NCBI RefSeq assembly: GCF_029962835.1
Contig: NC_080574.1
Span: forward strand, 27,192,001-27,256,000
Source: Magnolia sinica
Taxonomy: Eukaryota; Streptophyta; Magnoliopsida; Magnoliales; Magnoliaceae
Reading direction: 5' to 3'
DNA length: 64,000 nucleotides
The notes under the pieces were generated by a model. That model made no database searches. It saw nothing but the letters and a program-made list of their open reading frames with translations, and had not been told where the DNA came from. A program made the position numbers and the translations under genes. Below, piece after piece: positions 36,486 to 48,713 of the stretch. Each line of letters starts with the position of its first letter. Positions within the stretch are counted from its first letter, which is position 1.

Positions 36486-37270
36486 ATATTTATAGCTTTG
36501 TCGTTCCCCCTCAAATGAAGCTTCTTAATTTATGGAGAACTTGAAAGAGGAGCACAGGGTGAATGAATAATCTTCATATTATCGATTTCTTGCATCTCCT
36601 CACTTTGGAGTCAGAATTTGGGTAAGAATCAGTTGCACATAATAGGATGAGACTTCATCAAATATGACATCACAAGATGCAATGGTCTTGTGCATTTTTA
36701 GATCCATATATCTCCAACTTTTCTTTGTATGCCATACCCCACAATCATACAATTTGTAGCTTTTGCTTCAAGCTTTGTTCTTTTTTCATCGGGAACATGA
36801 ACATTACATGTACAACCGAAAACTCGAAAATAAGTGGTCGTTGGCTTCACATGGTATGCTAATTTGAATGACAACTTCACCTTACTAGGGCTAAGAGGGG
36901 GCCGATTTCTTACATGGGACCGCATTGATTCCGCCCATTGCTCCTTGAGCAAATTTTTGGCATGTATGCAACTCCTACTTCCAACAAATGCCTTACCTTG
37001 TGCTCGGAAACACCATCTTGTTGTGGTCTCCTAGCACAAGTCAATTGTCTTTTTATGCCATGTTCATCATAAAATTCAAGAAATTCATTAGATAAATACT
37101 CTCCCGATTATCGCTTCTTAAGCAATATCTTTTTCCCTTGTTCTTTCCTCAACGAGTCTTTTAAACAATTTGAATTTTAAGAAAAATTTGGATTTTTTCT
37201 TTGATGAAAAATACTCGTGAGATTTAAGAAAAATCATCCACAAGCACAAGCATATACTGAAACCTAGAGA

Positions 37271-40200
37271 ACTTGTTTTTCTACATGTGCCAAGAACATC
37301 GAAGCAAATTAGTGTTCATAATTGGCCCATCTCTCTCGGGCCATAGGCAATTACCTTTACTTTGGCTTGACTTAGCCAGTAGACCTCTTATTTCCCTTTT
37401 ATTAATTCTCTTTATTTTTGTTTATTTTGTATTCTTTTCTCTAAGGGTAGTTTATGTAATTTTGCCATTCACTTAATATATAAAGAAAGATGTTTGGACA
37501 TCCAAGCTTCTTCAAGTTTCTTTTCTTCCCAAGTTATTTTTTTTTTCTTCTAACATGGTATAAGAGCAAGAATGTCCCTAGAGTTTCTTATCTCCTGTTC
37601 TCTTGATCTCTTCCCCTTCTCTTCCAACCTCGTCTCTTCTTTTCTTCTTCTTCTTTTGTTTTTTTTTTTTTTTCTTTTCATCTAATCTCTCTTGGTTTGA
37701 TTCTTAACCTTTAAATCATTGATTGTATGTGATTTGTGAGGGGTGGTGTTGTGGCTATGGTGTCTTGGAGATCTTGTTAAAGTTTTTGCTGAAACTTCTA
37801 ATTGATCAAGTCTTTAAAGATTCAAGGCTCTTGCATTTTATCGAAAATAGTAATAGGGTTTTGCTAAAAGTTCTGGATTGACTTGTTCCCTTCGGTTGGA
37901 TAAATAGCAACAATAAAGGCTTGCTGGTCATTATTGTTTGGTTAGTTTTTTGGGCATCTTTCTTCCAGATTTATAAGAATCTCTTCATAGTAACTTTAGA
38001 TTTTTCTAGATTTGTTTTTTGTTAGTAATTCAGCCATAAGAACACCTCTCCTTTTTTGGTTTCTTGGTGATTTGTTGATTTAAATGTTCATTTTTTGATA
38101 TTTATTGTCTTCTGAGTATTTCTTAGGGTTCTCGAGTATTCCTGTTTATTTTTTTGGTGAGTTGTTGATTTGAATATTCATTCTTTAAAATTTATTTCCT
38201 TGTAAGTGTTCCTTCTTTGTTCTTGCATATTCCCTTTGAGATTATTGTGTGTTATATTTGCTTATGGCGTCCGTTGGATTCTAGTTCGTAAAAGTCTGAG
38301 ACTTGTTGAGTTTGGATATGGCTTCTTCTTCTACATCTGAGACAATAGTTACAATCAACTCTAAGATAAAACAATTGATTTTTCTTTCTGAGAAACTTGG
38401 ATTGAATATTACAATCGATAAAGTTGTGTCCAATAATTATCTTTCGTTGTCGAAAGAAATTGAGATGTTTATTAGAGGAAAGCAGAAGTTATGATATATA
38501 AATGACAGTATATCAGAGCTTGCTATGTCAAATCCTTCTTATGGAGATTGGAAATCAAATAACTTGCTTGTTATGTCCTGGCTTCTTAATTTGATTGGAT
38601 CCAAAAGTTAGTAAAGGACTTTTTCTGTTTTGTACGACACGTGAGATTTGATTAAACTGCTCATGAATTGTACATTGATCAGAATAATATTGCCTGGATC
38701 TATAATATCTACTAGGAGATTAGGAATTTAAGATAAAGAGACAGATTAATATCTGATTATTATGCTAAGATGCGTGGTTTGTAGCAGAAATGATCTTCCC
38801 TGGAAATCTTCAGTTTGTTTGTACCACATACGTATAGGCATATAAACAAGTATTGAGAAGAACATAGTATTCGAATTGTTAGGGGGACTTAGTTCTGAAT
38901 TGGAACCAAAGCAGGCCTAGATTCTTCGTTCCCCTACTCAACCATCCCTAAATAGTGTGCGCGCTTTACTTTATGAGATGAGAGGCATCATACAGTTATG
39001 GGATAAACTTTAGTTGAGAAACCTACTCTTGTAACCAGGTTTAGAAATTATATTAATACTAGTAATAGATTAGGCAAAGCTATCGAACGAGGAGGCGGAG
39101 ATGTTGGCTGTCTGTGATTGCGACATTAGTTGTGGTCATGGTGCAGACCGTTTGTGTACTCTGTGGTTGATATGGCCATACAATTGATTATTGTTAGGTG
39201 ATGATTCATGGTAAACCACCTCAAGGTCATTTTGCTAATTCAGCTATTGTAGATGATAAAGATTTTCTGCGTATTATTGGTGAGGTGGCTCCTCTAGTGA
39301 CTTCGCCTGTAGTCCAACTAGCTGGGGATGTAGTCCATCTCTCAAAAAGTGAGTATATTTTATTAAGGGATGCCACATAGAATAATACATCTCCATCTAC
39401 ATCTTAGACTTAAAAAGGTAATGCCTTTTTTACCATTCACACCGCTTCTATGTCCAACCTTTAGGTAACTAATTCGAGGGCTATGGATTGTATTAGTTCT
39501 TGATATTGCTTCTATTATTTGTGAGTTCAATTGCCGATTATGAATGATCTAAATTGTAGTGTGATATTTTTTCTAATCATCGTCTTTTAAGATTTGATGA
39601 TGAGTAAGTTGGTTGGTGGTGGACTTGAGAAAGGTGGATTATACATTCTTCATTTGAATCCTTCAAGTTAGTTTAGTGAATATTTTAATGTATAAAATAA
39701 AATAAAATAAAATAAAAGACCTTTATCTTTGGCATTGTTGTTTTAATCATCCTTAATTCAGTTTTATAGTCTTTATTGCATTAGTTAATTAGGTTCCGTG
39801 ACATCAAGAATTTTCAATGTGAGGCCTGTGTTTTAGCTAAAGACCATAAGTCAGTTTATTCCCTTATGGAAAGACGAATAATTTTTTTTTCATTGGTTCA
39901 TTCTGATGTATGGGGTTTGATTTTGATTAATTCTATTGGATTTAAATACTTTGTCTCCTTGATTGGCGATGCTTCTCGTATGACATGAATTTATTTAATG
40001 AAAAGTAGAGATAAAGTTGGTTAAATTTCCAAAGTGTCCTATGCTTGGGGTTAAAAATCAGTTTAACATAAATATAGGAACCTTGTGTACCGACAATGCA
40101 AATGAATATCTTTGTCATTCTATGTTGTTTTATCTTTAGGAGCATGGTGTAAACTCTCAAACGACTATATGTACCCCATAATAAAATAATATTGTTGAAA

Positions 40201-42050
40201 GAAAGAATAGATGTCTCTTAGAAATTACTTGGGCATTTATTATTGGCATGTCTTTTCCTAAGTCTTTTTTATCGGATACCGTTCTTACTGCATGCTATTT
40301 GATTAATAGTTTGCCTACTGCAGTTCTTGAGGGTTAGTCTCCTTTTCAACATTTCTCAACATTCTCTTATATTTTTAAAATTCCATTGCAAGTCTTTGGA
40401 TGTGTTTTTAATGTTTATAATAATGACCCTCGTTGAAATAAATTGTCAAACCGACTATCAAATGTATTTTCTTGGGTTATTCGACTTCTCAAAAAAGGTA
40501 CAAGTGTTTTTAATCCGATTAATAAAAACTATTATATTTCTATGTATGTCAAGTTACTTGAAAACGTTCCATATTTTTCTAAAAATCATGGAGAATAACA
40601 GTCTATGGTTCTTCATGTACCTGTTCTTGACTTCAATCCGATTCTTTCTATTTCATTTATTTTAGGCATATGCACTCCATTTGATAATGGTACTAATAAT
40701 GTGGTTTCTGATTCTTAGTCAACTTAACCAGATTTGAAGGTGTATGAAAGAAGGAATGCTTGGACATTTATCTTCCTACAGTCTACCTCAATGCAGGCTC
40801 CTTTGAACTCATGTACTGATTATGTTTGTACTTATTTCTCTATTTACTCTGGTACATTTTTAAATCCATCCTTAGATCTGTCTGTTGCTACTTGCTATTG
40901 TCTGTTGTTATCAGGAAAGTGAAAAGACAATTACTACTCGTGCTATTCAAAATTTTATCTCATATCATTCCTTGTCTCTTGAACATAGGTCCTTTGTTTT
41001 TACCTTTTAAGTGTTTTCTTCGATGATACCAAAAAATTATAGGGAGACTCTTATTTCTCCTCTGCGGTGTCAAGTCATTGAAGAGTAGATTGTTGCTTTT
41101 GAGATGAAACATATACGGGAGATGACTTCTTTACTTCTTGGGTATATCCCCTTAATATCACCATGATAGTAGTATAGCGGCTATAGCCAAATATAAAGCT
41201 CACCTAGTTGCTAAAGGTTTTTCATAGACATATGGTGCAGATTATTCTGCGACCTTTGCTATTATTGCTAAGATAAACTTTCGTGTTATTATTTCTCTTC
41301 CTGCTAATATAAATTGACTATTGCACTAGTTTAATGTTTTGAATGCCTTTCTTAAATGGTGATTTGAACGAGGAAATTTATATATTTCCTCTTATTTTGC
41401 TTGAAAGGGAAAGGAAAATAAGATTTATTGTCTTAAAAATGCGATATATAGTTTGCAGTAGGCCCCTCATGCCTGGTTTGAGAGATTTATTGGGACCTTG
41501 ATTGGTATTAGATTTACTCGTATTCAGTCAGGCCACTTAGTGTTTGTTAGGCAGCGTATCTAAGGCATTATCATTTTCAGTGTGTATGTGGATGATATTA
41601 TTGTTATATGTGATGATGTTAATGAGATAGGATCTATTTGAACAAGTTTTTTTTTTTTACATCAAATGATTTGAGTCTATAAAAATATTTTCTTGGCATT
41701 GAAGTCTCTCGTTGAAAAAGGTAATTATTTTATTTCAATGAAAATATGTTCTTGATATTTTTACTTCTACCGGTAATCTTGGTGTCAAAGCTCTTGATTC
41801 TTCCTTAGATCTTAATAATAAGCTTCGGGTTGATGATGGGAAACTTCTTGATGATCCTTGCATGTACCTACGCTTAGTTGATTGGTTGATATATTTGACT
41901 ATTACTCATCCTGACCTATCTTATGCAGTTAATCTTCTGAGTCAATTTATGCATGCTCTCGCTCCAGCCATCGTGAAGTTCATCACATTCTTCGCTACAT
42001 TGAGTTCTCTCCAAGTCGTGACATCCCATTTAGTTATCATAATAATATGA
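37271..42050 (+). mobile_element. Ty1/copia fossil B
   Basis: A methionine-tRNA-type primer binding site (TGGTATAAGAGC) at 37556 follows a probable 5' LTR end (...CTAACA). A gag start reads MASSSTSETIVTINSKIK near 38318. Next are an integrase zinc/core region (CEACVLAKDHKS near 39830, LVHSDVWG near 39905, SLIGDASRMT near 39965), reverse transcriptase (VYVDDIIVIC near 41590) and an RNase H approach (YLTITHPDLSYAVNLLSQFMH near 41900). Broken, with many breaks. The right end is replaced by the inverted LTR-like pair at 42055. The left LTR start is not resolved. Confidence 0.8.
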
Positions 42051-42054
42051 ATAT

Positions 42055-43305
42055 TTAATGTAGAGGTATTTTCACACCGGGCTCGAGTGGGGTGGCATGT
42101 GGGATGCAGGGGCAGACTTGGGGTGGGCGGCCCGTGTGAGGCGGGCCCCATCCGTGTGAAGTGGGTGGCTCGTGTGAAGCGGAACTCATGTGAAGTGGAG
42201 TCCACAAGGGGGGTTTGGCCGAGGTCATAACCCATGCGATGTGGGGTCTGGGCTATGAGATAAATGGATTAATTCATCATGCTCTATTAGTTCGAGCTTT
42301 TAGAATAAGTGGTTAATTGTCCTGCATCAAAGTGGTATCAGAGCAGAAAGTCTTGTGTTCCAGTCTCCTCATTGGGAGTGATTAATATAGGAGCATTGCT
42401 TTCCCAACCCATGAAAGTAGTATTTTCAGCTTAACTCTCCGCGTGTATGATGATCTGAAACTGATATGCTCTAAGCATGCTATGCGTGCAGCAACATGTA
42501 CACATTATCTCCCATGCAACTCCTGAACCAGGCCCTCTATAATTGCCAATAACATCGAGAATATGGTAAACAAGAATGTTTGCTAGAATAGATCCCCTTG
42601 TATTGCAATATGATGCATTGGGACTTTTCATTCTGGACCGTTGTCATCTTTCAATGGTCTAAACCATTTATATGATGGCCCAGGATTAGTGAAAATAAAA
42701 CTTGTATTCTATGTTTTAATTCACTCTTTTCATTTGAATATAGACTGTCTTTTGAATTTCTCAATAATCAATTGTTGAAATATCTCAATGCAGTTTTTCC
42801 GGTACACACCATCCATGGTGAAGACCATTGTATAGATAACTTGGGGCCTTTGGGCCATTGAAAAGGACCCAATCCAACGGCTAAAGTCCCAGCATATGAT
42901 TTTGCAACGCGTCGATAGGTTGGGCTTGGATTTTGGCCCATAATAAAGCCGATCAGGCCTGGACTATGGGCTAGCCCATAGTTGGTTACAAGGCCTAGTC
43001 TAAGAGTTAGCTTCCTATTGTTGGATGAGTGGGTAACAATTGAGTTATGTGGGTCCACTGATATTGATGCGAGACAATTAATCACTTGCTTTAAAAATTC
43101 GAATTGATAGATCTGGCGAATTAATCCATCATTTATCTCATAGCCTGGGCCCCACATTGTGTGGGTTAGGACCTTGGCTGAACTTTTCTTGTGGACTCCA
43201 CATCACATGGGTACCGCCTCACATGGGCCGCCCACCCTGAGTGTATCCTTGCATTTACAGGCTATCCCACTCGAGCCCAGTGTGAAAATGCCCTTGCATT
43301 AGAAA
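42055..43305. mobile_element. Inverted pair of LTR-like segments
   Basis: The left arm begins GTATTTTCACACCGGGCTCG. The complement of the right arm (ending about 43305) reads GCATTTTCACACTGGGCTCG. The arms stay similar for about 200 bp. Beside the left arm, TGGTATCAGAGCAG at 42332 is a methionine-tRNA primer binding site, so the arm is probably a retrotransposon LTR. The right arm would then be a second, inverted LTR or a fold-back derivative. No coding part is seen between them. Fossil. Confidence 0.6.
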
Positions 43306-44316
43306 TGTTTGTGGGACATCTACTCAGTCTTTTAGTTATGAAAACTCATTAGGAGATATGTACGATAATTAGACCAATATGAAACTTGAGTGCGCACACC
43401 ACAGGTAACAATGGGAGTGGAGATACTCGAGGTGGAAGAGGGAGGAATAAGTAATGACCACTATCCCCCTTACATAACCAGGTGCCAACAAAGAAACTTC
43501 CAATTCCAATGCCACTGCCATTCATAATTCCTTCAATTGCATTTATCTTTCTCCTCCTTCCCACTTTCGTATCCCTAGTTTGGACCAATCAAATCAAATT
43601 CATATCTCATGCAATGGGGGCATCCACCTTTACTTTCTCCCCGTTGATGAGGGTTCAATGGACTAAAAGAAAAGGATGAATGGCTGTCGTCTAGAGACTA
43701 AGATCTTAATGCAGAGCATTCCCTCAAAAATAAATTAAGTTTGGGAATATCTCATTGGTGCATACCTTTCATTCACCAGCAATTGATCTTCTGTGACTCA
43801 CAGACTTAAGTTACAAGATGTAAGGATGTGAGATCTGAAAACCTCATCTGAGTAATAGGATTTTCATATTGTAGGATAAAAGAAAAAGGGCTACTAAATT
43901 AATATATTTTTAGGACATCACAAATATCTTATATTATCTGGAAGAATAATTGACGAATTAAATCATTGATCAGTGGGAAAAATATGTTAAGTTATAATGG
44001 CCAAATAAGAGATGTTGGAACACATGGTATTAAGACCTTATTATGTAATGTATGAAATTCCCATTATTATGTAACGTATTAAAACCGTTTGAAATGGTAA
44101 AAAGAAGAACGTTTCTTTTCTAGCGGTGAATGAAAAAACCTAATAAATCTATGGTTCAAGATACCGAGAGAATGAAGCATTACCTAAATAAGGGAGAAAC
44201 TATTGTGGCCAATGATTTGTAGACACTCAACAATCTTCAATATTGAGCTGTTAGATGTCATGATGCTTTCATTTATATATATCTATATGTGTGTGTGTGG
44301 AAAAGGTTTTATGTCG
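43306..44316. other. Intergenic DNA, nothing recognised
   Basis: No frame resembles a known protein and no repeat boundaries were found. Short TATATATCTATATGTGTGTG at 44275-44298 precedes the next element. Confidence 0.5.
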
Positions 44317-44828
44317 TCGAGCTCATGGGAACTTCCCATGAGGTCAAGCTGTGTGGGCCCCACCGTGATGCGTCTCGAAAACCTACCCCATCAGTCAGAT
44401 GCACCATTCCATGGTGGGCCTAGGGCTTAAAAATCAAGTCAATCCGTGACTTGTGTGGGCCCACACCACATACAAAAGTTGAGAGGGGTTTACGTCCATT
44501 AAAACATTCATAATCATTTGTTGGGCCCACCAAGATGTGATTCACCAATCCAGCCCATTTATTATGTGTGTTCCACTTGGATGAGAGGTCAGACCAAGTT
44601 TCAGATGCATCCAAATTTTAGGTGGGCACCACCAAGTGTCTTTATATGTTTTAAGCATGTCTTCACATGATTTTAGATGGTATGGTCCACTTAAGTTTCG
44701 TATACGGCTTATTTTTGGGATATCCCATAATTTAAAGGGGACCCATCAAATGCATGGTGTTAATGTTTGAAATATATCATGGTGGGGCCCACACAACTTG
44801 ACCTCATGGGAAGTTCCTATGAGCTCGA
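44317..44828. mobile_element. Mutator-like TIR element, GAGCTCATGGGAA family
   Basis: Terminal repeats of about 55 bp: left TCGAGCTCATGGGAACTTCC, and the complement of the right end TCGAGCTCATAGGAACTTCC. Both continue to a GTGGGGCCCAC block. The 512-bp interior has GGTCCACTTAAG and GGGCCCAC words like the main hairpin family, but a different core. No 9-bp duplication could be matched. Confidence 0.65.
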
Positions 44829-44849
44829 ACGGGAAAGAGTTCTTCTCGG

Positions 44850-44937
44850 TCGAGCTCATGGGAACTTCCCATGAGGTTGAGCTATGTGGGCCCCACCGTG
44901 ATGCGTTTGCCACACACACACACACACACACACACAT
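44850..44937. repeat. Detached terminal repeat next to (AC)n
   Basis: 44850-44911 repeats 44317-44378 with two or three differences (TCGAGCTCATGGGAACTTCC to CACCGTGATGCGT), then runs straight into an (AC)n tract. This is a truncated second copy of the element, not a full one. Confidence 0.75.
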
Positions 44938-45270
44938 ATAACCAAATGCCCAGCTGCGCGCCCATTCACATAGAACTCGTGCGAACTTTTTTGAGAACTC
45001 ATCTTACGTGATGTGATTCCAAAATCTGAACGGTCTGCGTGAAGCACCACCTTATCAAAGCCCCAGGGCCCAATTTTTACTTTGATCCAAAACTTTGGTG
45101 GGCCATGAAAAATGAAAACAGTTTCCTCCCTTGATTCACATTTCTCTTTGCTATGACCCACCAGAATTTTAGATCAGGGTGAAAATTTGTCCCTTAGGGT
45201 TTCATGGGATTCCGCATCACATGTACCGTTCGGATTAGACACCCATGACACATGTGCAAAGGTGCGCACG
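44938..45270. other. Intergenic DNA with a possible small TIR element
   Basis: ACGTGATGTGATTCC near 45006 and, inverted, GGATTCCGCATCACATG near 45208 could be the ends of a 210-bp element. No target duplication was seen. Confidence 0.35.
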
Positions 45271-45278
45271 TGCGTAGG

Positions 45279-45554
45279 TAGAGTTGGGAATCAAGTAGAG
45301 TCGGACCGAATTAGGGCTGACTCAACTCAATCCGATTTTAAAATAGGCCTGACCTGAACTCGATCTGAGTCGATACTGAGTCTAGCATGCCTGACTCGAT
45401 CTGAGTCCGATCTGGTCAGAAGTACCAAGTCGGGTCGAGTTGGCACCGAGTCGGATTGAGAGATGAGGGAGGGAGAGACCGAGAGAGTGGAGAGGAGAGA
45501 GAGGACGAGGAGGATGGTGGTTGGTGGTTGTCGGGCTTGGAAGATGAGGAGGAT

Positions 45555-45590
<36 letters not shown>

Positions 45591-45613
45591 TCGGGCTTGG
45601 AAGATGAGGAGGA

Positions 45614-45668
<55 letters not shown>

Positions 45669-45920
45669 TCGGGTCGGGATAGAGCGTGGTGGGTAGGGTT
45701 AGAAAGTCGGGTTTCAGATCGAATCGGGTCTAACCGGATTGAGTTTCGGGTTGAGTTGGGTCGGGTCACTACGTAACTCGTACTCAACTTGGTTTGAGTT
45801 CGGATTGGGCGAAGCCTACTCAGTTCGGACCGGCTCACTCATTCAATTCAAGTCAAGTCGGATCTGAACGAGTTAGACGAGTCGAATTAGCCGGATCGAG
45901 TCATCCGATGCCTACCTCTA
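45279..45920. mobile_element. hAT-like element with (GA)n expansions
   Basis: Inverted ends TAGAGTTGGGAATC and, complemented, TAGAGGTAGGCATC. The flanking 8-bp duplication is TGCGTAGG / TGTGTAGG (45271-45278, 45921-45928; one difference). The 642-bp interior has many GAGTCGG/CCGACTC words and two long (GA)n runs (about 45558-45588 and 45619-45666), separated by a repeated GTCGGGCTTGGAAGATGAGG. Glu/Arg-rich and Ser/Leu-rich frames here are artefacts. Confidence 0.85.
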
Positions 45921-45944
45921 TGTGTAGGTGTGCAGGTGTGCATG

Positions 45945-45948
<4 letters not shown>

Positions 45949-45988
<40 letters not shown>
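45949..45988. repeat. (TG)n microsatellite
   Basis: About 20 TG units, followed by a GAAAA-rich purine tract to about 46060. Confidence 0.95.
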
Positions 45989-45989
<1 letters not shown>

Positions 45990-46011
45990 TACTTTATTAT
46001 TATAAGAAAAG

Positions 46012-46047
<36 letters not shown>

Positions 46048-46304
46048 GAAAAAAAGAGAGACTAAATAAGAAGAATATAATTATCGCCAAGAAAATATAT
46101 GATAGACTATACAACTTTCATTAGATTGGATTTGGATCGAAGGGCATGCGCTCATCTATTTGCCTTCTCTTATGATACCTGTTTCTTTACAGAATTGCAA
46201 CTGTTGCATGCTAGTGAAAATTGTTCATGAATCTTGGAACACATCAGTGCCAGTCGTCACTTCTAAATCAATGTAACTTAAGAGATAAATCTACATCAAC
46301 ATTA

Positions 46305-46471
46305 GGATCCTTACTCTGGCTTCGGTGGTAGACTTTCAGGAGTTTCAACACCTGGTCAAGGATTCGAGTATCCGTAGGTGGTGAAATCCCACTGTGGCAT
46401 GAGTGTGAGATGTGTGTGTGCGTGTTATAAAAAAAAAAATAAAAAAATAAAAAATAAAATTAAAAAAAAAA
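46305..46471 (+). mobile_element. tRNA-derived SINE, copy 2 (14-bp TSD)
   Basis: CTTCGGTGGTAGA (A-box region), GTTTCAACACCTGGTC, B box GATTCGAGTATCC, then a GTG-rich stretch and an A-rich tail. Flanks CTACATCAACATTA (46291-46304) and CTATATCAAAATTA (46472-46485) match at 12 of 14 positions, as expected for LINE-mobilised insertion. RNA polymerase III promoter boxes are implied by family knowledge. Confidence 0.8.
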
Positions 46472-46888
46472 CTATATCAAAATTAACATGATGCTTGATT
46501 GCAAGTACTTACGATGTCTTTAACTCAAATGATTTGGGTTCACCTTTTATATTAGCTGTCCATCATGTGGGCCCACTGTGGCCACGTGTTCAATATGGGT
46601 CGTTTATCATGTGGACGCACCTATGAGGAAGAGATTATAAAGGTAAGAGAGCAAGATAGAAATTACTTAAAAATTTTCGCTTATTTCTAACTTTTGTAGA
46701 TGTACAAAATATAAACCATTATCAAATAATTTATTTTAAAAAGACTTTTATTTTATCATTATTATTATTTTAATAAGCAAAGAATCTCTTATTTGAAGAG
46801 ATGCCAAACGGCCCGGCCCTAAGAGTCGTCCTGATCGAAGATTGAGGTGGTTTGCACGGGGCGCGGCTCCCCTATATCCCAGGTTTCT

Positions 46889-47338
46889 GGATCCCTGACT
46901 GTGGGGGAAAACCTTATGTGCGTTGCTTACATCCATGCTGTCCATCTGTTTTGAAAACTAATTTTATGGTGTGAACCCAAAAATTACGCAGATCTAAATC
47001 TCACGTGGACCACACCACAGGAAACAGTGGTGATTGAGTAGCCACGATTAAAAACTTCTTGGGGCCACCGGTATGTTTATTTTCCATCCAACCCGTTAAT
47101 AAGTTCACAAAGACCTGATGAAGGGACCTCACAAATATCAGCTTGATCTAAAACTTTTGTGTCCCCAGAAAGTTTTTAATGCGGGGTATTCAATCAACAC
47201 TTTTTCCTGTGGTGTGGTCCATCTGAGATTTGGATCTAATTCATTTTTTGAATTATATCCTATAATGACCTTTCAAAATTGATGGACGGCGTGGATGTAA
47301 GGTAAATACATCATAGTGGGCTCCACAGTCAGGGATCC
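46889..47338 (+). mobile_element. Mutator-like hairpin MITE, copy 3
   Basis: Inverted ends GGATCCCTGACTGTGG at both sides (18-19 bp, nearly perfect). The family core is present with the loop in plus orientation (CACAAATATCAGCTTGATCTAAAACTTTTG). No 9-bp duplication was matched. It lies about 1.2 kb upstream of the aquaporin gene. Confidence 0.78.
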
Positions 47339-48423
47339 ACCCACCTCCCGGTTACACGGCGTATATTCAGAGGTACGGTGTGGACCACCTGACCCTTGAA
47401 TGGGCTGATTTTTGTCATGTACACTGAAAATGTAGTGGAAAAACTGATGGGCGGACGCGAACATCATGGTTGGCGCCGTACATCTCGGCCGTTGCTGGAT
47501 CTTCCGATCCCTCGCAATAGCCACAGAGCACATTAAGGCACACCACGTGGCAGTGGCTGCAGCAAGTAATAGACTCTGCCTGAAAGCTTCGGTATGTCCA
47601 TAAGCCTACACGCACCCACGTGCGTGTGTGGTATGAGTGCCTTCTATAAAAGTGGACCCCATTGGTGTGGATAACCTGCTGCAAGATCTGGTTCATCTGA
47701 TCAGCAGGTTCTCCAAACCGTCCGTCGGATGTGTAAGCCTCGCAACATTTTTAAGCCGTCCATTTTTTCCATAAACATCTACTGAGTTTTCCAGTTTGAT
47801 TTTGTCATAGGCCATTTAGGAGTGGGGCGCACCTGATGTACGGCTTGGATATTTCAACTGTCCATACAAGCCAGTATGGTACAGTCCGCATGTAGGAGTG
47901 CGTGTAGGTTTAGCAATCTCCTCCACGTTGCATCACAGCCGTAAGATTCCAATTCGGAGAAGAAATCACAGGCGTTTTTTTCCGGTTTTTCTTCTAAATC
48001 TGAGATAAGAATTCGCTTTGCGTAAGCTGCGATTGAGGGTTTGCACGACCTATGGCCCCACGGAACTAACATGCAACGGTGCTTGGATATTATCTAAACC
48101 GTCTATATTCACGCTTCTAATCTATATCAACCGCCAACTTAACAGAGATTTATTAGTTTAAATTGAACCGCTGATTTCAACGGTCCATATTAAACTACAA
48201 CATAACGAAATTCCGTCCGTATCATGAATTTTTTAAGTTATAACCTATAATATATGAGAGTACATATAATATGGACGATTCGGATCATTAGATCATCACT
48301 CTACGTTAGCCCCATGAGAGGACAGACGCATGTATGTGTACATCGCGCCTCACGTAAAACAAGCTGCCACTGAGATAAGAACCACCTGCCCAAGGTTCGA
48401 GTCCCGTCGCAACACCTTCTCTC
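47339..48423. other. Upstream region of the aquaporin gene
   Basis: No open frame is supported. It contains CATGCA (RY-type) at 48070-48075. A tRNA-like AAGGTTCGAGTCCCGTC at 48392-48408 could be the end of a decayed SINE or tRNA fragment; no cloverleaf was found. Confidence 0.45.
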
Positions 48424-48463
48424 TACGTGGCACTCATCTCTCATATCCGCCCTCCACGTGTCA
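48424..48463 (+). promoter_or_regulatory. Two ABRE/G-box motifs upstream of TIP3
   Basis: TACGTGGCAC at 48424-48433 and CCACGTGTCA at 48454-48463 lie 118-157 bp before the start codon. ACGTG-core pairs are bound by ABI5/bZIP factors in ABA-responsive seed genes (established for the motif). Use here is inferred. Confidence 0.65.
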
Positions 48464-48580
48464 ACATCTACTAACTATTTGAAGCCAGCTCTCCCCCCTC
48501 CATCATAAGAGAGAAGCCCCACCACATTTCGTTCCTTGCAGTCTAAGAAGAAGAAGAAATCTCCTAGCATTACAGAAACC

Positions 48581-48713
48581 ATGCCAGTGCGTAGATTCGC
48601 CTTTGGCCGGGCTGAGGAGGCCAGACATCCAGATTCCATGCGCGCGGCTCTCTCCGAATTCGTAGCCACCTTCATCTTCGTCTTCGCAGGAGAAGGCTCT
48701 GTCCTCGCTCTCG
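48581..48713 (+). CDS. TIP3 coding exon 1
   Basis: Residues 1-44 plus the first base of G45 (phase 1). Donor CTCG|GTACAC. It carries the N-terminus and first membrane segment [18 protein letters not shown]. Confidence 0.93.

Larger units (their letters stand above)
33920..37270 (-). mobile_element. Ty1/copia fossil A
   Basis: The minus strand shows copia integrase C-terminal sequence (TTTYFRVFGCTCNVHVPDE, MIVGYGI) near 36850-36700. Reverse transcriptase follows (HVCTLKNAPHGLKQAAREWY, IVLLYVDDM) near 35540-35390. A polypurine tract complement CTCCCCC at about 34455-34461 borders a probable 3' LTR (about 33920-34453, ends TGTTAG...TTTAACA on the plus strand). The right end near 37270 is approximate. 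Broken, with many breaks, and old. A SINE lies in the LTR and a Harbinger MITE in the coding part. Confidence 0.8.

Noticed and set aside
45416-45838. Ser/Leu-rich and Glu/Arg-rich frames
   Set aside because: Produced by (GA)n runs inside a hAT-like element.
48392-48408. tRNA gene suggested by GGTTCGAGTCCCGTC
   Set aside because: Only a B-box-like arm is present; no acceptor stem or D arm can be drawn around it.
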